DNA from: Leptospira chreensis
GTDB taxonomy: Bacteria; Spirochaetota; Leptospiria; Leptospirales; Leptospiraceae
Reading direction: 5' to 3'
DNA length: 27,764 nucleotides
NCBI RefSeq assembly: GCF_016919165.1
Contig: NZ_JAFFPS010000042.1
Coordinates: 1 to 27,764, forward strand
Below the pieces are notes generated by a model that worked only from the letters and a program-made list of their open reading frames with translations, was not told where the DNA came from and did not search any database. Within the stretch, counting starts at the first letter, position 1. Each line of letters opens with the position of its first letter. Both the position numbers and the translations under genes were made by a program. This document shows positions 24,389 through 27,764 of the stretch, in pieces.

Positions 24389-26674
24389 ATGTCCCGAATT
24401 CTTCCCTTTTTGTGGATTTGCATATTTTCTTTCACTGCCCTCTCCCACTGCAAACCTGCAGACCTGGAAAATACCTGCGATGCTCGTTCCCAATCCTATT
24501 TATTAGCTAGTATCATTCGGTTTGCCACTGGGGATCGGTCTTCCTCTTGTTTGCCCGCTTTTTCCTTTTTTGATGAGTGGGGAGTGTATCATCCTTCTGC
24601 CACCGCCAGAGTCACCGCCATTGAATCTTATCAAGGACAGATCATCGTAGGAGGAGAATTTACGATGACGGGAATTCCTACAGGAAATATCGCAATGGTG
24701 GATTCCAATACTGGTATGACAATTCCCAATCGATTTTGTCCTCATTTGAAAGTGAATGGATCCTATTCCACGGCCATATCTGACGGATCCGGTGGATTCT
24801 ATATTGGAGGGGATTTTACCTATGTCCAAGGGATCAAACGAAGTCAAGTGGCCCATATTTTATCTGGATGCCAACTGGATCCCAACTTTGTTGTCGTTGA
24901 AGATGCTACTCGAGGCATCACCGCTTTAGCATTATTAGGTGAAAATTTATATGTAGGTGGAGTGTTTACTGGATGGGGTTCTGGTGCACAATCTAACATT
25001 GCGTCTTTAAATCGTTATACGGGAAAACTCAACGTAGAATTCACCACAAATACTTTTGATAATGGTGTATTTGATATCGTTACTGATGGTTTGACCTTAT
25101 TTGTAGGAGGTCATTTTCAAAACATTGGAGCAAGTCCAAGATATGGTCTTGTTAAATTATCTCCAATCAATGGTGCCATTGACTCGTCTTTTACGGGACA
25201 AGCCCCTGTAGGTGGACAAGTCAATGACCTACATCTGGGTACCAATCATACGGGAACTCCTGTTCTCTACGTGGTTGGGCCATTTACTGGCAGAGCGATT
25301 TCCTTCTTTTTAAATGGAACACAAACTTCTTGGGCTCCAAACCCAGATTTGGAAGTCTTTAAAGTCAACCAATATGAAAATACAATATATTTAGGTGGTG
25401 ATTTCACAACCATTGGAGGAACCGCCTCCAATTATCTAGTCGGTGTAGATAATCAGTTAGGTGCGATTAAAGAGAATTCATTTAATATAAATAACTTTGT
25501 AAAATACCTTACTGTCATTGGAAACAAACTATATGCTCTCGGTGATTTTACAGAAGCCAAAGGTCAAAAACGAAATTTTGCGGCCAGTTTTGATTTACCT
25601 AGTGGAAGTTTAAATGTCTGGGATCCAAACTTAAACTATAATATATCTTTTCCATCGGGAGAAATTGTATCTTCTGGTTCCTCCCTATGCATCGCCAGTA
25701 ACCACTTAGCGATTAACATGAAAGAAAGAAAGAATTTTGTGGTTTTTGAGGAATTGACTGGTTCCCCAATCGAAGGAACACCTAACTTTGATTTCCCGAT
25801 TGGTGTTCTACATGTTAAGGACAACCATCTTTTTGTTGGCGGGAGATTTGAAAACATAAACGGGATCCCAAGGACTGCCTTTGCTATTTTAGATTTACCT
25901 TCCTACCAACTCAATCCAACAAACCTAAGTGTTTCTGGAGCCGTTCCTGATATACGAGCGATCACGAGTAACAACAATCAAATCTTTTTTGGAGGTTATG
26001 ATATGAATAATGTCAGTGGACAAACCCGAAACGGAGCCGCTGCCATAGATTCCAAAACTTTATCTCTCACAAATTGGAATCCCAATTTAGATACTGGGAG
26101 CGCGAGTACCATGATGGTTGTCGGTGATTCGGTTTATATCGGTGGTTTTTTTACTGCGATCAATGGCTTGGGTTCCATTAGCAATTACCATGCAGTTGAC
26201 ACAAGTTCCGGAACCATTCGCAATTTACCATCTAGCACCAATCATCCAACAAGCGGTGTGAATACACAATTTTTCTTTGATGGCAAAATCTATTTGGGAG
26301 GTTTTTTCACTTCGATTTCACTATTGGGGAGTTTTTCATATATGGCAATTTTTGATACCAACTCCAATAGCTATATCACAACTAACCCTATTTACGCGAA
26401 CAGTCAGGTTTCATCTATCAATGCGTCGCCAGAAGGGAAGGTTCTTGTAACGGGTTCCTTTGCTGGACTCAATGGAACAACTGCCAGCCAATATATGAAT
26501 GCCTTTGATGCCAAAACCAATACCATTTTGGATTGGAATCCCAATCCAGAGAATGTAGGAAACACGAGTCTCTATCGAAATGGAAAATGGTATATTGGTG
26601 GAGACTTTAAGAAAATTTTTAACAAACCTTACGGCGCATTTTATGTCAGTGACCTTACAGAAAAATCCAATTAA
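24389..26674 (+). CDS. DUF5122/delta-60-like beta-propeller lipoprotein, copy 2
   Basis: A 761-residue predicted lipoprotein, a full-length tandem paralogue of the upstream gene. I use the ATG at 24389 (signal peptide MSRILPFLWICIFSFTALSHC with the lipid Cys at 21); a TTG at 24332 would prepend 19 charged residues ahead of the signal peptide and is unlikely. The head module (CKPADL, CDA, IRFATGDRS) and the propeller motifs line up with copy 1: VGGEFTMTG, IGGDFTYVQG, VGGVFTGWGS, LGGDFTTIGG, VGGRFENING, IGGFFTAING and others. There are again 13 clear units and a degenerate eighth one. The middle stretch around TGSPIEGTPNFDFPI is the best conserved part. Function unknown; surface or periplasmic binding is inferred from architecture. 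Confidence 0.88.
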   Translation: MSRILPFLWICIFSFTALSHCKPADLENTCDARSQSYLLASIIRFATGDRSSSCLPAFSFFDEWGVYHPSATARVTAIESYQGQIIVGGEFTMTGIPTGNIAMVDSNTGMTIPNRFCPHLKVNGSYSTAISDGSGGFYIGGDFTYVQGIKRSQVAHILSGCQLDPNFVVVEDATRGITALALLGENLYVGGVFTGWGSGAQSNIASLNRYTGKLNVEFTTNTFDNGVFDIVTDGLTLFVGGHFQNIGASPRYGLVKLSPINGAIDSSFTGQAPVGGQVNDLHLGTNHTGTPVLYVVGPFTGRAISFFLNGTQTSWAPNPDLEVFKVNQYENTIYLGGDFTTIGGTASNYLVGVDNQLGAIKENSFNINNFVKYLTVIGNKLYALGDFTEAKGQKRNFAASFDLPSGSLNVWDPNLNYNISFPSGEIVSSGSSLCIASNHLAINMKERKNFVVFEELTGSPIEGTPNFDFPIGVLHVKDNHLFVGGRFENINGIPRTAFAILDLPSYQLNPTNLSVSGAVPDIRAITSNNNQIFFGGYDMNNVSGQTRNGAAAIDSKTLSLTNWNPNLDTGSASTMMVVGDSVYIGGFFTAINGLGSISNYHAVDTSSGTIRNLPSSTNHPTSGVNTQFFFDGKIYLGGFFTSISLLGSFSYMAIFDTNSNSYITTNPIYANSQVSSINASPEGKVLVTGSFAGLNGTTASQYMNAFDAKTNTILDWNPNPENVGNTSLYRNGKWYIGGDFKKIFNKPYGAFYVSDLTEKSN

Positions 26675-26678
26675 ATTC

Positions 26679-27620
26679 CTATTTTTGTTTTTTAGATTTC
26701 CGTTTAAGAATTTTTAACATAGCCTCTTCGCCTTTTTTGGCACCAAGCAATACGGTTTTGTAGAGTTTGGCGCGAATCGTTGTTGTGAGTTTGACTGGAA
26801 GTGGTTTGTCAGGAGCAACAGTGATGATCTTCACACCTTTCGGTGGTTTGACGGCAAGTTCTCTTGCTGCATTGAAGTGAAAATGGTGGAGTTTACGCAT
26901 AAGCCTGCGAATGGTTCGCCTTGTTGGGAAGGCTAGTAAACTAGTCAACCTTGTGAGTGGGCCTGAGATATGGCGAATGGGTGAATTCATAATTACCACA
27001 ATTTCTTTGTATCCTGCTTCGATGATGTCTTGAATGGGAAGTGGATTTAGAATCGCAGCATCGGAATACAAAGTTCCGTTTAACCAATGTTTACCGCGAG
27101 TGGCAATGGGTAAAGATGTAGCAGCTTTTAATAAATCAAAAACATTGGAAGATGTGGCTTTGACGTATTCAATAGAATGAGTATGTAAATTGCTAACAGC
27201 CACCACAAAATGGGGGACATTCTTTCGATCCAAAGTTTCCGATTCCAACCGAACCTTTTTACGAAAGATAAAATCAATAAGATACTCTTGGTTCAAAAGA
27301 GTTTTGCCCTGGAATGGATGTAGAAAGGAGATGAGTTTACTTCCCGACAAATCCTTATACCAAACTGCAAGGGCCTTTTCACTTTTGACTGGCTCTTCTT
27401 TTGGCATAGATACATAATACGCCGCAGCGCAGGCTCCCGAGGAAACACCCACCACCAAATCAAAGTAATTGGGTCTTAAAAAGCGGTTCCAAGCATACAA
27501 AACGCCACCAGAAAAGGCACCCTTCATTCCCCCACCTTCGACTAGGAGGGCTCGTTTGGAGCCTTTGGCTTTGGGAAGTTTGGGATGATTTGGAGATTTG
27601 TCGGAAGGATGAGACTGCAC
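26679..27620 (-). CDS. Patatin-like phospholipase
   Basis: A 313-residue patatin-family protein, a Ser-Asp dyad lipid acyl hydrolase. The oxyanion motif GGGMKGAFSGG starts near residue 29, the nucleophile elbow GVSSG places the catalytic Ser at S60, and YSDAAILNPLP gives D187. In this last motif the common DG(G/A) is DAA, which some family members also have. No signal peptide, so it is probably cytoplasmic or membrane-associated; the C terminus is very Lys-rich. Residues 1-21 are a polar lead. The start is a GTG at 27620, the first usable codon after an in-frame stop; a GGAAGA lies 13 nt upstream. It is convergent with copy 2 of the propeller lipoprotein, with 4 bp between the stops. Confidence 0.9.
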   Translation of the reverse strand: MQSHPSDKSPNHPKLPKAKGSKRALLVEGGGMKGAFSGGVLYAWNRFLRPNYFDLVVGVSSGACAAAYYVSMPKEEPVKSEKALAVWYKDLSGSKLISFLHPFQGKTLLNQEYLIDFIFRKKVRLESETLDRKNVPHFVVAVSNLHTHSIEYVKATSSNVFDLLKAATSLPIATRGKHWLNGTLYSDAAILNPLPIQDIIEAGYKEIVVIMNSPIRHISGPLTRLTSLLAFPTRRTIRRLMRKLHHFHFNAARELAVKPPKGVKIITVAPDKPLPVKLTTTIRAKLYKTVLLGAKKGEEAMLKILKRKSKKQK

Positions 27621-27764
27621 AATAATGTCAGAGTCTTCCAGCCCGGTTTCGGTTGCAAAAAACTATTCAGCAAAAGATTCGGATTTCTATCTTTAGGGGA
27701 ATCGCCAAACAAAGATTTCTTATTATAATCAAATCGTAAATTTTTTAAAAAATTTCAGGATCAT
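27621..27764. other. AT-rich upstream region of the patatin gene with 18-bp palindrome
   Basis: 144 bp of non-coding sequence up to the window edge. It contains a perfect 18-bp palindrome at 27738-27755 (AAATTTTTT and its mirror) and ATTATAAT at 27722-27729, which provides a TATAAT in both directions. On the minus strand this -10 box would serve the patatin gene with a leader of about 95 nt, but no good -35 box is visible. Confidence 0.4.

Noticed and set aside
1..27764. CRISPR arrays, tRNA or rRNA genes, insertion sequences, integrases or toxin-antitoxin pairs
   Set aside because: I read the window for regular short repeats, cloverleaf-like segments and transposase or toxin motifs and saw none that I could support.

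Overview
The window looks like a chromosomal segment of a spirochaete of the genus Leptospira, probably a saprophytic (biflexa-like) species. This rests on gene content, not on a marker gene. It carries a giant SpiroCoCo-type coiled-coil protein, a short bacterial histone with a truncated third helix (known from Leptospira and Bdellovibrio), and lipoproteins with spirochaete-style lipoboxes. Coding density is very high, with many 4-nt stop/start overlaps. I see no rRNA, tRNA, CRISPR array, insertion sequence or phage gene.

Layout. (1) 15-929 (-): TIGR01777-type NAD-dependent epimerase. (2) 1004-8742 (+): seven genes, all overlapping or abutting, apparently one operon: membrane-anchored protein, MoxR-like AAA+ ATPase, unknown adaptor-like protein, HEXXH metallopeptidase-vWA fusion, unknown coiled-coil protein, PaaK-like adenylate-forming enzyme and NadR-like bifunctional NAD enzyme. 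(3) 10577-8705 (-): ICMT/PEMT-type membrane methyltransferase, 87-aa protein and PhyH-like dioxygenase, whose end overlaps nadR antisense. (4) 10625-13195 (+): PlsC-like acyltransferase, stand-alone GHKL ATPase and ferritin-like diiron protein, closed by a hairpin terminator. (5) 13279-17485 (+): SpiroCoCo coiled-coil protein, histone and methionine aminopeptidase. (6) 17543-19529 (+): 43-aa secreted Cys-rich peptide (promoter visible), orphan CheY-like receiver, thiM and thiE. (7) 20524-19535 (-) queG, with a divergent 128-aa gene whose start codon overlaps that of queG. (8) 21848-20933 (-): OmpA-domain protein and hotdog thioesterase. (9) 21929-26674 (+): two tandem paralogous lipoproteins, each with about 14 DUF5122/delta-60-like propeller motifs. 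(10) 27620-26679 (-): patatin-like phospholipase.

How the genes may work together. The clearest multi-gene machine is the MoxR/adaptor/metallopeptidase-vWA set. MoxR ATPases typically remodel or load partners through vWA proteins, and here the vWA partner also carries a putative zinc protease site. The SpiroCoCo-histone-map cluster puts a chromatin protein beside a long cell-envelope or cytoskeletal coiled coil. ThiM and ThiE form the thiazole-salvage and coupling steps of thiamine synthesis. The two lipoproteins are likely surface or periplasmic propellers that arose by duplication.
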